A stretch of DNA of 64,000 bases, taken from contig JANYJZ010000037.1 of the NCBI GenBank assembly GCA_025358305.1, positions 24,987 to 88,986 of the forward strand, read 5' to 3'. This DNA is from Ignavibacteriota bacterium. Lineage in GTDB: Bacteria; Bacteroidota; Ignavibacteria; UBA10030; SZUA-254. Positions within the stretch are counted from its first letter, which is position 1. Every line of letters begins with the position of its first letter. Positions 34,275 through 43,126 of this stretch are shown one piece after another. A model generated the notes under the pieces. That model ran no database searches, was not told the DNA's origin, and saw nothing but the letters and a program-made list of their open reading frames with translations. The translations under genes and the position numbers were made by a program.

Positions 34275-35192
34275 CTAGATGAACTTCAGCCATCCATGCG
34301 GGTCGTTCCCGTTATGGACGACGTCGAAGAACCGGCGCTGGACCTCTTTCGTGATCGGTCCGGGGATCGTCGTGCCGACCGTGAGTCGGTCGACGGAGCG
34401 GATCGGGGTGATCTCGGCGGCCGTGCCTGTGAAGAAGAGCTCGTCGGCGATCGAGAGCATCTCCCGGGCGACGGTGACCTCCTGAACGCGGTAGCCCATC
34501 TCTTTCAAGAGATGCATGGCCGAGGACCGCGTCACTCCGGCGAGGATGCTCGAGGTGAACGGCGGCGTGTAGACGTCCTTGTTCTTCACCATAAAGATGT
34601 TCTCGCCGCTTCCCTCGCTCACGTAGCCTCGGACGTCCAAGGCGATACCTTCGGTGAAGCCGGCCTTGATCGCCTCGATCTTGATGAGCTGCGCGTTGAG
34701 ATAGTTCCCTCCGGCCTTCGCGATCGTGGGGAACGTGTTCGGCGCGGGACGCGTCCAGGAGGAGACGCAGACGTCGATGCCTTCGGTCAAGGCTTCCTTC
34801 CCGAGGTACGTGCCCCATTCCCAGACCGCGATCGCGACGTCGATCGGGTTGTTCAGGGGGTTCACGCCGACGTCGCCGTAGCCGCGGTACACGATGGGCC
34901 GGATGTAGCACGACTTCATCTTGTTCACCCTGATCGTCTCGATGATCGCGTCCTCGAGCTGCTGCTTTGTGTAGGGGATCTCGGCGTGGTAGATCCGCAC
35001 GGAGTCATAGAGCCGCTCGAGATGTTTGTCAAGGCGGAAGATCGCAGGGCCCTTCTTCGTCTCGTAGCAGCGGATCCCTTCGAACCAGCTCGATCCGTAA
35101 TGGACCACATGGGAGAGCACATGGATCTGCGCGTCGGCCCAATTGACGAGCTTTCCATTCATCCATATTTTTTCAACAGGCTTCACTGGCAT
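34275..35192 (-). CDS. ilvE: Branched-chain amino acid aminotransferase
   Basis: The 305-residue fold-type IV PLP enzyme transaminates Leu, Ile and Val with 2-oxoglutarate. It is full length and shows WMNGKLVNWADAQIHVLSH, GSSWFEGIRCYET, the PLP lysine in TIAKAGGNYLNAQ (about residue 160), EGSGENIFMV and TAAEITPIRSVD. It lies 43 bases downstream of the GNAT acyltransferase gene, on the same strand as it and the SPT-like gene. By inference, branched 2-oxo acids from this reaction could feed iso-branched acyl chains, which are common in Bacteroidota sphingolipids. A purely housekeeping role is equally possible. Confidence 0.95.
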   Translation of the reverse strand: MPVKPVEKIWMNGKLVNWADAQIHVLSHVVHYGSSWFEGIRCYETKKGPAIFRLDKHLERLYDSVRIYHAEIPYTKQQLEDAIIETIRVNKMKSCYIRPIVYRGYGDVGVNPLNNPIDVAIAVWEWGTYLGKEALTEGIDVCVSSWTRPAPNTFPTIAKAGGNYLNAQLIKIEAIKAGFTEGIALDVRGYVSEGSGENIFMVKNKDVYTPPFTSSILAGVTRSSAMHLLKEMGYRVQEVTVAREMLSIADELFFTGTAAEITPIRSVDRLTVGTTIPGPITKEVQRRFFDVVHNGNDPHGWLKFI

Positions 35193-35235
35193 TGGTCGAT
35201 TCCTTCGGTTAGAGAGAGAGCGTTACTCCATCGGT

Positions 35236-36354
35236 TCACAGACTCGCTTCATAGATACGATACGTCTTGTACTTCTCGCCGTTCATGAACTCGGCAGCCC
35301 TGTTCATCATCACGTTGTCCTCGAGGACCCAGCTCGCCTCGCCGAAGGGGTACCCCATCTCGATGCCCCGCTTCCCCGTCTCATACAGGAGGAGCGAACC
35401 GGCGCCGCTCTTGATCTTCTCCGGGATGATCCCCAGGACGATGATCCGGACGAGCTTGATCTCCTTCTTTCGCGTCATCAGGTGGAAGAGGCCCGGGAGA
35501 AGCCGGCCCTTCTTGTTGTGCTTCAGGGCGATGTTGAGGTCGGGGAGCGACAGGGAGAAGCCGACCGGTACCCCCTTGTGCTCCGCGATGAGGACGAGCT
35601 CGGGCACGACGACCGGCTTGAGGTCCTTCGCCAGGGCGTTGAACTCGTCGTCCGTCATCGGCACGGCGCCCCAATTGTGCTGCCAGGCGCTGTTATAGAG
35701 CCCCTTGATGAGCTTGATCTCGTTCTTGAAGTCCTTCATGTTGATCGGCCGCACGGTGAGGTCCTCGCGCTTTCGGACGAGCTCCGCGACGCGCGCGAAC
35801 TTCGGGCTGAAGACGTTCTCTTCGCGCATGAGGTAGGCGTAGAGATCCTTGCACTTCGCCAGGCCGGCCCCTTCGAGGAGCCGCGCGTAATAGGGGGGAT
35901 TGTAGGGCATGAGCACCGCCGGGGTATGCTGGAACCCGTCGATGAGGAGCCCGTACTCGTCGTTCACCGACGGGGAAGCGGGGCCGCGCAGGGCGGTCAT
36001 GCCGCGTGCCCTGAGCCACTCGCGCGCCGTCTGGACAAGTGCGGTGGCCACCGACTGGTCGTCGATGCACTCGAAGAACCCGAAGAACCCGAGCTTGTCT
36101 GCGTGTTCCTTGTTGTGGTTGCGGTTGACGATGGCGCCGATGCGCCCGACGATCTTCTCGTCGCGCCGCGCGAGGAAGAACTCAGCCTCTGAGTGGGAGT
36201 AGAAGGGGTTGCCTTTGCGGTCCATGAGCTTCCGGCGGTCCATGAGGAGCGGCGGCACCCATGCGGGGGAATCGCGGTAGATCTCCCAGGCAAAACGGAT
36301 GAACGCTTCGGTTTCCTTCTTGGAAGCGATGGGTCGTATGCTCAAGGAGCTCAT
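35236..36354 (-). CDS. GNAT-fold acyltransferase, candidate bacterial ceramide synthase
   Basis: The 372-residue product has a duplicated GNAT-like organisation. The first half (about 1-150) begins SIRPIASKKETEAFIRFAWE and carries WVPPLLMDRR and EFFLARRDEKIVGRIGAI. The second half (about 195-370) carries VLIAEHKGVPVGFSLSLPD, RIIVLGIIPEKIKSGAGSLL and ASWVLEDNVMMNRAAEFM, with the late Asn-rich acetyl/acyl-CoA motif. Proteins of this type are widespread in Bacteroidota. The Caulobacter ceramide synthase bCerS is, as I recall, a GNAT-related protein of similar size encoded near spt. The adjacent SPT-like gene and divergent reductase make N-acylation of 3-ketosphinganine the best guess. Confidence 0.55.
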   Translation of the reverse strand: MSSLSIRPIASKKETEAFIRFAWEIYRDSPAWVPPLLMDRRKLMDRKGNPFYSHSEAEFFLARRDEKIVGRIGAIVNRNHNKEHADKLGFFGFFECIDDQSVATALVQTAREWLRARGMTALRGPASPSVNDEYGLLIDGFQHTPAVLMPYNPPYYARLLEGAGLAKCKDLYAYLMREENVFSPKFARVAELVRKREDLTVRPINMKDFKNEIKLIKGLYNSAWQHNWGAVPMTDDEFNALAKDLKPVVVPELVLIAEHKGVPVGFSLSLPDLNIALKHNKKGRLLPGLFHLMTRKKEIKLVRIIVLGIIPEKIKSGAGSLLLYETGKRGIEMGYPFGEASWVLEDNVMMNRAAEFMNGEKYKTYRIYEASL

Positions 36355-36408
36355 GGGCTAGCGAAGAATAGTGATGCAGCGGTGAACGGTCACGGCCCAG
36401 AGGGGGCA

Positions 36409-36443
36409 CAGCCGCACGCCCGCATGGCGCGGGCGTCCGGCTG
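36409..36443. repeat. Long GC-rich hairpin between the SPT-like and GNAT genes
   Basis: CAGCCG-C-ACGCCCGC (36409-36423), loop ATGGC and GCGGGCGT-C-CGGCTG (36429-36443) form 14 bp with one C-C mismatch. There is no T-run. It may lower expression of the downstream GNAT-ilvE genes relative to the SPT-like gene, or stabilise the cut message. Confidence 0.45.
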
Positions 36444-36457
36444 GCACGGAAGAAGTG

Positions 36458-37708
36458 CTAGATGATGCCGAGCTTTTTGCCCGTCTTCTCAAAGGCTTCC
36501 AGAATGCGGTCAAGATGGACATCCTCATGCGCCGACATGTAGCTTGTGCGCATCATCTGCATGCCCGGGGGCACCCCGGGGCTGATGAACGCATTGACGA
36601 ACACGCCGTCGTCGAACAGCGCGCGCCAGAACTGGAACGCCAGCATGTCGTCGCCGACGATGACGGGGACGACCGCGGTCTGGCCTTCGATGATCTTGAA
36701 CCCGAGGCGCTTGAAGCTCTGTCGCATCTTGTCCGCGTTCCGGATGAGCTTGTCGATCCGTTCGGGCTCCTTCTCGAGGATGTCGAGGGCGGCAAGCGCG
36801 GCCGCGACCGACGCGGGCGTCGGGCTCGCGCTGAAGATGAGCGCCGGAGAATGGTGCTTCAAATAGTTGATGATCCGCTCGTCGCCGACGACAAAACCGC
36901 CCAAGGACGCGAACGTCTTGCTGAAGGTTCCCATCGTCATGTCGACCTCGGCCTCGAGGCCGTAATGGCTCGCCGTTCCGCGTCCGCCTCGGCCGATGAC
37001 GCCGACCGAATGGGCGTCGTCGACGAGGATGCGGGCGTTGTACTTCTTCGCCATCGCAACGAGGTCGGGGAGGTTGACGATCTCTCCGGTCGTGCTGAAG
37101 ACGCCGTCGGTGACGATGAGCTTTCCGGCGCCGCGGGGGAGCTTCGAGATCACCCGTTCGAGGTCGGTCATCTCGTTATGCTTGTACCGGACGAAGTCCG
37201 CGAACATCCCCTTCGCCATCATGTAGCCGGCGACGATGCACGCGTGGTTGTCCTTGTCCGTAACGAGGTATTCGCCGCGCTGGACGAGCGTGGGGATGAT
37301 CCCCTGCGCGGTCTGGTAGCCGGTGCTGAACAGGAGGCAGGATTCCTTGCCCATGTACCGGGCGAGGCGCACTTCGAGCTCGTTGTGGAGATCGAGCGTG
37401 CCCGTGAGGTAGCGCGATCCGGAGCATCCAGTGCCGTATTTTTCGACCGCCTTGATGGCGGCTTCCTTCACTTTCGGGTGCGCGGTGAGACCGAGGTAGT
37501 TGTTCGACCCGGCCATGACGATCTTTCTCCCCTCGATCTGCACGACAGGACCTTCATTCGCCTCGATCGCGCGGAAATATGGATAGAAACCGGCCGCTTT
37601 TACCTCGTCAGCCCGCGTAAAATCGAAGCATTTCTGGAAAAGGTCCGATACTCCCTTCGCGGCTTCTGCTGCGGGTGCTGGCGTCGGAGTTCCTGTGGAA
37701 TGACTCAT
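36458..37708 (-). CDS. spt: Serine palmitoyltransferase-like alpha-oxoamine synthase
   Basis: The 416-residue PLP enzyme belongs to the alpha-oxoamine synthase family (Spt, BioF, Kbl, HemA). Near residue 20 it has [24 protein letters not shown], of which [14 protein letters not shown] resembles bacterial Spt. It then has [55 protein letters not shown] lysine in [14 protein letters not shown] (about residue 264) and [19 protein letters not shown]. The N-terminus and R-S-M-x-x-H end fit Spt better than BioF or Kbl. The reaction would be serine plus acyl-CoA or acyl-ACP to 3-ketosphinganine. ATG 37708 is chosen; the frame is open up to TTG 37783. Confidence 0.72.
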   Translation of the reverse strand: MSHSTGTPTPAPAAEAAKGVSDLFQKCFDFTRADEVKAAGFYPYFRAIEANEGPVVQIEGRKIVMAGSNNYLGLTAHPKVKEAAIKAVEKYGTGCSGSRYLTGTLDLHNELEVRLARYMGKESCLLFSTGYQTAQGIIPTLVQRGEYLVTDKDNHACIVAGYMMAKGMFADFVRYKHNEMTDLERVISKLPRGAGKLIVTDGVFSTTGEIVNLPDLVAMAKKYNARILVDDAHSVGVIGRGGRGTASHYGLEAEVDMTMGTFSKTFASLGGFVVGDERIINYLKHHSPALIFSASPTPASVAAALAALDILEKEPERIDKLIRNADKMRQSFKRLGFKIIEGQTAVVPVIVGDDMLAFQFWRALFDDGVFVNAFISPGVPPGMQMMRTSYMSAHEDVHLDRILEAFEKTGKKLGII

Positions 37709-37806
37709 GAAGTACCTAAGGTTGCGCATGTCGCCGGAGAAGGATCCCGGTCGTTCAAGTAGAGATGCGTCGATTGAATTCAACCAATTCGCGCGGATTC
37801 GGCAGG

Positions 37807-37856
37807 TTGAATGTAATTTTTTTTTTCAATATACTTGATTGCCGTCTAAAAGTCAA
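37807..37856. promoter_or_regulatory. Overlapping divergent promoters for spt and cerR
   Basis: On the plus strand TTGAAT (37807-37812), 17 bases and TATACT (37830-37835) point to the reductase gene. On the minus strand TTGACT (37856-37851), 17 bases and TATATT (37833-37828) point to the SPT-like gene. The two -10 boxes overlap by four bases, so RNA polymerase can hold only one promoter at a time. The spacer of the plus promoter contains a run of ten T. Confidence 0.6.
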
Positions 37857-37905
37857 TTAATGGCCGACGAGCGGCTCTCCAGTCACTCTCTACGCACCCC
37901 CTTTC

Positions 37906-38889
37906 ATGACCCGCATTCTCATCACTGGCGCCAACGGCTTCATCGGGAGCCACCTCGCCGAGGCGCTTGCCGCGAAAAAGTATCAGATACGCTGCCTAGT
38001 GAGGAAATCTTCCGATCTTCACTCGATCAAGGACTTGCCGGTCGAATTTGTCTACGGCGATCTCCTTGATCTACCGGCTCTGACCGCCGCCGTCCAGGGC
38101 GTCGATATGGTCTACCATCTCGCCGGCCTGACGAAAGCGAAGACGAAGGAGGAGTACGACCGAGGGAACCACATCGCCACGAAGAATCTCCTCGAGGCGG
38201 TCCTCCGGGTGAACCCCGGGCTCCGGCGGTTCGTCCACGTGAGCACGCAGGCGGCCGTCGGCCCAAGCACGGGCGGGAAGCCGGTCGACGAGACGACGCC
38301 CTTCCATCCCCTTACCACGTATGGAATTACGAAGATGGAGGCAGAGAAAGAATGCCTTCGGCTCATGGACAGACTCCCGATCACGATCACCCGGCCCCCG
38401 GCGGTCTACGGCCCTCGGGACAAAGACGTCTTCGAGTTCTTCCACACGATGGCGAAGGGCCTCCAGCCGATGGTAGGGTTCAACAACAAGGAGGTAAGCC
38501 TCATCCATGTGAAGGACCTCGTCGACGGCATCATCGCGGCGGGGGAGCACCCGAAGGCCGTCGGGCAGACCTACTTCATCTCGAGCGAGCGCTATTACGA
38601 CTGGAAGACCATCGGCGCTGTGACGGCGAAGGTCATGGGAAAGCGCGCGCTCCGGTTGCGCATCCCGGAGTTCGGCGTCTACATCATCGCCGCGTTCTCC
38701 GAACTCTACGGGCTCGTGAGCCGTCAGCCCGTCCTCATCAACTTCGAGAAGGCTCGGGACATGGTCCAGGACGCGTGGACCTGCTCCATCGCGAAGGCGC
38801 AACGGGATCTCAACTTCCGCGAGTCGTTCACGCTCGAATCGGGCATTCGGAACACCGTGGAGTGGTACAAGCGCGAAGGGTGGATCTGA
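37906..38889 (+). CDS. Extended SDR NAD-dependent reductase/epimerase, candidate ceramide reductase CerR
   Basis: The 327-residue product is an extended short-chain dehydrogenase. It has the GxxGxxG dinucleotide site in LITGANGFIGSHLAEAL (Gly8-Gly14), FVYGDLLDLPAL, YHLAGLTKAKT, catalytic Tyr-x3-Lys in TYGITKMEAEK (about residue 138) and ITRPPAVYGPRD. The C-terminal part is the variable substrate domain. In Caulobacter an SDR of this class (CerR) reduces 3-keto-ceramide after bCerS. The divergent SPT-like/GNAT genes and the shared promoter support that role. A 3-beta-HSD or sugar epimerase assignment cannot be excluded from sequence alone. Confidence 0.6.
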   Translation: MTRILITGANGFIGSHLAEALAAKKYQIRCLVRKSSDLHSIKDLPVEFVYGDLLDLPALTAAVQGVDMVYHLAGLTKAKTKEEYDRGNHIATKNLLEAVLRVNPGLRRFVHVSTQAAVGPSTGGKPVDETTPFHPLTTYGITKMEAEKECLRLMDRLPITITRPPAVYGPRDKDVFEFFHTMAKGLQPMVGFNNKEVSLIHVKDLVDGIIAAGEHPKAVGQTYFISSERYYDWKTIGAVTAKVMGKRALRLRIPEFGVYIIAAFSELYGLVSRQPVLINFEKARDMVQDAWTCSIAKAQRDLNFRESFTLESGIRNTVEWYKREGWI

Positions 38890-38932
38890 TCCTCGTGCCG
38901 CGAACTTCTCCGAATATCGCACTCCGGGGCCT

Positions 38933-40135
38933 ATGAACTATCTCCTCTGGTTCCTCATCAGCTGCGCCATCATCGCCACCGGATGCGGATACGTCGGCTG
39001 GCGCATCATCAGCGCCTCGGACCTGGAGACCCCCTGGAAACTCGGGGCGTGGTTGTCGCTCGGCGTGATCGCACTTCTCATTCCGGCGTCGTTCTACCTC
39101 CAGATCAACAGGATCGCGGTCCCCGGGGGAACGGTTTTCAACTGGATCGCATACCTTGGGATGGGGTTCTTCTCGCTCCTCCTCACGATCGTCCTCATGA
39201 GGGACATCGGGTGGATCACCGCCGCCGCGATGCAGAAGATCGCCGCCCTCGCCGCAAGCCTCTTCGACAAAGAACTCGGGCCGCTCATGCCCGCCAACCC
39301 GGAACGCCGCCGGCTCCTTGTCCGGTCCATGAGCCTGGGCCTCGTCGCCGCGGCGGGAGGGTTGACGATGTACGGGTTTTTCGAGGCGCGCCGCCGTCCG
39401 TCGCTCGTCAATGTCTCCGTCCCGCTGAGTGCCCTCCACCCGGACCTCGAGGGCCTGCGCATCCTCCAGATCACCGACATCCACGCGGGGCTCACCGTCG
39501 GCAGAGATTTTGTGGACCGAGTCGTCGCACAGGCGAACGAACTCTCCCCCGACATCATCGCGTTCACCGGGGACCTCGTCGACGGATCGGTCGAGCGACT
39601 GCGCGATGTCGTCGCGCCGATGCGGGACCTGAGGGCGCCCCTGGGGAAGTTCTTCATCACCGGCAATCATGAATACTACTCCGGCGCAGAGCAGTGGGTG
39701 GAGGAGGCCAAACGCCTCGACTTCACCGTGCTCCTCAACGAACACCGGGTCATCCGCCGCGGCGCAGGGAGCCTCCTGATGGCCGGGATCACCGACTACA
39801 GCGGCGGGAACTTCATCAAGAGCCACACCTCCGACCCCGCGAAAGCGTTCGCCGGCGCGCCGAAATGCGACGCGCGCATCCTCCTGGCGCACCAGCCGAA
39901 AAGCCTCCGGGCGGCGATGCCCCAAGGGTACGACCTCCAGATCTCGGGGCACACGCACGGCGGGCAGTTCTTTCCGTGGAACCTCCTCGCCGCCGTCGAC
40001 CAGCCCTACATCTCGGGCTTCCACCGGCACGAGAACTCCTGGATCTACGTGAGCCGCGGGACCGGATACTGGGGCCCGCCGGTGCGGATCGCCGCGCGCT
40101 CGGAGATCACGCTCTTCACGCTCACGAAAGCCTAG
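38933..40135 (+). CDS. Membrane-anchored metallophosphoesterase, YkuE-like
   Basis: The 400-residue product has four hydrophobic segments in its first 155 residues, with starts near residues 3, 38, 70 and 135. A calcineurin-like phosphoesterase domain follows. Metal-binding blocks are all present: LQITDIHAGL (D-x-H), FTGDLVDG (G-D), ITGNHEYYSG (G-N-H-E), LLAHQPK and SGHTHGGQFFPW (G-H-T-H). The layout matches YkuE-type membrane phosphoesterases, some of which act on lipids such as UDP-diacylglucosamine. It is 43 bases downstream of the SDR gene on the same strand, so a role in lipid head-group processing is a reasonable guess. Confidence 0.82.
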   Translation: MNYLLWFLISCAIIATGCGYVGWRIISASDLETPWKLGAWLSLGVIALLIPASFYLQINRIAVPGGTVFNWIAYLGMGFFSLLLTIVLMRDIGWITAAAMQKIAALAASLFDKELGPLMPANPERRRLLVRSMSLGLVAAAGGLTMYGFFEARRRPSLVNVSVPLSALHPDLEGLRILQITDIHAGLTVGRDFVDRVVAQANELSPDIIAFTGDLVDGSVERLRDVVAPMRDLRAPLGKFFITGNHEYYSGAEQWVEEAKRLDFTVLLNEHRVIRRGAGSLLMAGITDYSGGNFIKSHTSDPAKAFAGAPKCDARILLAHQPKSLRAAMPQGYDLQISGHTHGGQFFPWNLLAAVDQPYISGFHRHENSWIYVSRGTGYWGPPVRIAARSEITLFTLTKA

Positions 40136-40228
40136 CGCAAGGAACTGCTTCCCGCCTCCTTCTGAAGCTCTCCTAGGTTCTCCCCCCCCTTCGGCCCTTA
40201 CGTGAATTTGACCGTTATTATCGTTACA

Positions 40229-40241
40229 TTTACGGCGTAAA
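40229..40241. promoter_or_regulatory. Small dyad upstream of gdhA
   Basis: TTTAC-GGC-GTAAA lies 54 bases before the glutamate dehydrogenase start, downstream of a TTGACC hexamer (40208-40213). It may be a regulator half-site pair. No convincing -10 box was found. Confidence 0.3.
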
Positions 40242-40294
40242 GATGTAGGATTTGTCCCAAAAACCACGAAAATCAACTATCCTCCTGAATACGT

Positions 40295-41710
40295 ATGAAA
40301 GACCAGGGTACACATAGCTTTTTCGAAGACGTCGTCCGAAATTTCGACCTCGCCGCGAAGCATCTCTCCTATCCGGCGGGTCTCCTCCAGCAGATCAAGG
40401 AATGCAACAGCATCTATCATTTCAAGTTCCCCGTCCAATCCGGAGACAATGTCGAGGTCGTCTCGGCGTGGCGCGTGGAACACAGCCAGCACAAGCTCCC
40501 CACCAAGGGCGGGATCCGCTACAGCGAGGACGTGAACGAGGACGAAGTGATGGCGCTCGCCGCCCTCATGACGTACAAGTGCGCGGTCGTCGACGTCCCG
40601 TTCGGCGGGGCCAAGGGGGGCATCAAGATCAACCCCAAGAAGTACAACGCGAACCAGCTCCAGCGCATCACGCGCCGGTACGCTGCGGAGCTCATCAAGA
40701 AGAACTTCATCGGACCCGGCATCGACGTGCCCGCCCCCGACTACGGCACCGGCGAACGGGAGATGGCCTGGATCGCCGACACGTACTCGGCGTTCAACCC
40801 GATGGCCATCGACTCCGCCGCCTGCGTCACCGGAAAGCCGATCAGCCAGGGCGGCATCCGTGGCCGCCGGGAAGCGACGGGCAAGGGCGTCTTCTTCGGC
40901 ATTCGGGAAGCGGTCCAGAAAGTAGACGACATGAAGGCGATCGGCCTCAAGCCCGGACTCCACGGCAAGAAGATCGTCGTCCAAGGCCTCGGCAATGTCG
41001 GCTACCACGCTGCGAAGTTCCTCGAGGAGGGGGGCTGCGTCATCGTCGGCCTCGCTGAATACGAGGGAGCCATCTACAACCCGAAGGGGCTCGACGTCGA
41101 AGCCGTGATGAAGCACCGAAAAGAGACGAAGTCAATCCTGAACTTCAAGGGAGCGAAGAACCTGAAGAACACCATGGACGCCCTCGAGCTCGAGTGCGAC
41201 ATCCTGGTCCCGGCGGCCCTTGAGAAACAGATCTCGCACGAGAACGCTCCCAGGATCAAGGCGAAGATCATCGGCGAAGGGGCGAACGGCCCGACCGGTT
41301 CGGATGCGGAGGATATCCTCCAGAAGAAGAAGATCATGGTCATCCCCGACATGTACCTCAACGCCGGCGGCGTGACGGTATCGTACTTCGAGTGGCTCAA
41401 GAACCTTCAGCACGTCCGGATGGGACGGATGGGGAAGCGCTTCACGGAGACCTCCTACGGCCAGATCATCTCGACGATCGAGAAGATGACCGGGAAGTCG
41501 CTGAGCCACATCGAGAAGGAAAAGCTCTCGATGGGCGCGGACGAGATCGACCTGGTGAATTCCGGCCTGGAAGACACGATGATCGTCGCGTACAACCAGA
41601 TCGCGGAGATCCGGAAGCAGTACAAGGGCATCACGCTTCGCACGGCGGCGTTCATCAACGCCATCGACAAGATCGCGAAGTCGTACCTGGAACTCGGCAT
41701 CTTCCCGTAA
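40295..41710 (+). CDS. gdhA: Glutamate dehydrogenase (Glu/Leu/Phe/Val family)
   Basis: The 471-residue product interconverts glutamate with 2-oxoglutarate and ammonia using NAD(P). The catalytic core is present: [20 protein letters not shown] with the substrate Lys, [16 protein letters not shown] with the catalytic Lys, [18 protein letters not shown], and [16 protein letters not shown]. The cofactor site [19 protein letters not shown] is a G-x-G-x2-G fold. The length is a little above the usual 420-450 because of C-terminal sequence after residue 430. It is monocistronic, with a strong terminator. By inference it can dispose of ammonia and nitrogen released by the catabolic operon at 50-64 kb. 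Confidence 0.95.
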   Translation: MKDQGTHSFFEDVVRNFDLAAKHLSYPAGLLQQIKECNSIYHFKFPVQSGDNVEVVSAWRVEHSQHKLPTKGGIRYSEDVNEDEVMALAALMTYKCAVVDVPFGGAKGGIKINPKKYNANQLQRITRRYAAELIKKNFIGPGIDVPAPDYGTGEREMAWIADTYSAFNPMAIDSAACVTGKPISQGGIRGRREATGKGVFFGIREAVQKVDDMKAIGLKPGLHGKKIVVQGLGNVGYHAAKFLEEGGCVIVGLAEYEGAIYNPKGLDVEAVMKHRKETKSILNFKGAKNLKNTMDALELECDILVPAALEKQISHENAPRIKAKIIGEGANGPTGSDAEDILQKKKIMVIPDMYLNAGGVTVSYFEWLKNLQHVRMGRMGKRFTETSYGQIISTIEKMTGKSLSHIEKEKLSMGADEIDLVNSGLEDTMIVAYNQIAEIRKQYKGITLRTAAFINAIDKIAKSYLELGIFP

Positions 41711-41720
41711 GCTAGCGCGC

Positions 41721-41760
41721 AAAGCAGCGCGGGGCGTAGAGGCCCCGCGCTGCTTTTTGA
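41721..41760 (+). terminator. Strong Rho-independent terminator after gdhA
   Basis: AAAGCAGCGCGGGGC (41721-41735), loop GTAGAG and GCCCCGCGCTGCTTT (41742-41756) form a perfect 15-bp stem followed by TT. The T-run (CTTTTTG) overlaps the stem base. Confidence 0.92.
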
Positions 41761-41848
41761 TTTCCGACACGGCCTTCTCTTCGCCGGAGGCAACCGTTCT
41801 CCCCCCGTCCAAGGACAGAGATTGCTCCACACTACGAAAGGATGTTCC

Positions 41849-43126
41849 ATGAAGCAGTTCCATGTTGCAGTCGTATTGCTCTGCGTGGTCCTCGCCGGAA
41901 CGGCGTCATCGCTCGCGGGGGAGGTGTCGCTCGGACGCACGCTTTACGAAGCGCGGTGCGTGCAGTGCCACGGCAAGGAGGGCAAGGGAAACGGCCCCGC
42001 CTCGACGTTTCTGACGCCCCGGCCGAGGGATTTCACGTCGGGAACGTTCAAGTTTCGGTCCACCGAATCGGGGGGCATTCCGACCGACGAGGACATTGTC
42101 CGATCGATCGGGAACGGCCTCCACGGCACCTCGATGCCCGACTGGGGCGCGTTCGTCGGGAAGGATTCCCTCCTCGCGCTCGCCTCGTACGTCAAGACCT
42201 TCTCGCCCCGGTTCTCGCGCGAGACGCCGAAACCGATCAAGACCGGACCGACGGTCCCTCTCTCTCCGGCGAGCATCGCGGCCGGAGAAAAGGTCTATAA
42301 GAAGCTCGAGTGCGCGAGCTGCCACGGGAACGACGGCCGGTGCAACGACGCCATCGCGGCCGATTTTGTGGATGACTGGGGGTATAAGATCGCGGCGACG
42401 AACCTTGCGGAACCCTGGACGTTCCGGGGCGGCCGGGCGCCCGAGGACATCTACCTCCGGTTCATGACCGGCATCGACGGAACGCCCATGCCTTCATTCG
42501 CAGGCTCCGCTTCAGATCGGGAGATGCGCGACCTCGCGAACTACGTCACGTCGCTCGCCCGAAAACCGGCGTGGTCGATGACCGCCGAAGAGCTCACCGC
42601 CTTCTACGCCTCGCTCGACAAGGCGGCGAAATCGAACCCGGTCGAACGGGGCAGGTACCTCGCGAGCTCTATCGGCTGTGCGGCATGCCACACGCCGATG
42701 CGGCAGGATGGGACGATGATGGAAGAGCTGAAGTTCGCCGGCGGGCAGCGATGGGATCTCTTTCCGTTCGCGAACGTCGTGTCGTACAACCTCACCTCCG
42801 ACAAGGAGACGGGACTCGGCAACTGGACGGACGACCAACTCAAGGCCTTCTTGACGACCGGCGTGCGCCGGGACGGCAGCCGGATGATCCCCTATCCGAT
42901 GCCATGGCCCGCGCTGGCGCATCTCACGGCCGACGACCTCAGCGCGATCGTCGCCTATCTCAGGACCATACCGCCGGTCCATAATGCGATCCCCGAACCC
43001 GCAACGCCGGGCGTGTTCACCTATCTCTGGGGCAAGTTCCGCGTGCTCATCCTCAAAGAGGACATCCCGATCAAAGCGTACGCCGGCAATGCGGGCGTCG
43101 CCGCCCAGAAGGAGGTGCAGCCATGA
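41849..43126 (+). CDS. Secreted tri-heme c-type cytochrome
   Basis: The 425-residue product has a signal peptide (VAVVLLCVVLAGTASSLAGE). It has three cytochrome c domains with CVQCH (residues 37-41), CASCH (about 156-160) and CAACH (about 278-282), so three covalent hemes. Candidate Met ligands follow in GTSMPDWGAF, GTPMPSFAGS and RMIPYPMPW. The first two domains look like cbb3-type or alcohol-dehydrogenase-type diheme units, and the last resembles the next gene's domain. ATG 41849 is preferred (AAAGGA upstream; 41822 lies outside the signal peptide). The stop overlaps the next ATG. Likely periplasmic electron carrier; the donor is not in the window. Confidence 0.88.
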   Translation: MKQFHVAVVLLCVVLAGTASSLAGEVSLGRTLYEARCVQCHGKEGKGNGPASTFLTPRPRDFTSGTFKFRSTESGGIPTDEDIVRSIGNGLHGTSMPDWGAFVGKDSLLALASYVKTFSPRFSRETPKPIKTGPTVPLSPASIAAGEKVYKKLECASCHGNDGRCNDAIAADFVDDWGYKIAATNLAEPWTFRGGRAPEDIYLRFMTGIDGTPMPSFAGSASDREMRDLANYVTSLARKPAWSMTAEELTAFYASLDKAAKSNPVERGRYLASSIGCAACHTPMRQDGTMMEELKFAGGQRWDLFPFANVVSYNLTSDKETGLGNWTDDQLKAFLTTGVRRDGSRMIPYPMPWPALAHLTADDLSAIVAYLRTIPPVHNAIPEPATPGVFTYLWGKFRVLILKEDIPIKAYAGNAGVAAQKEVQP

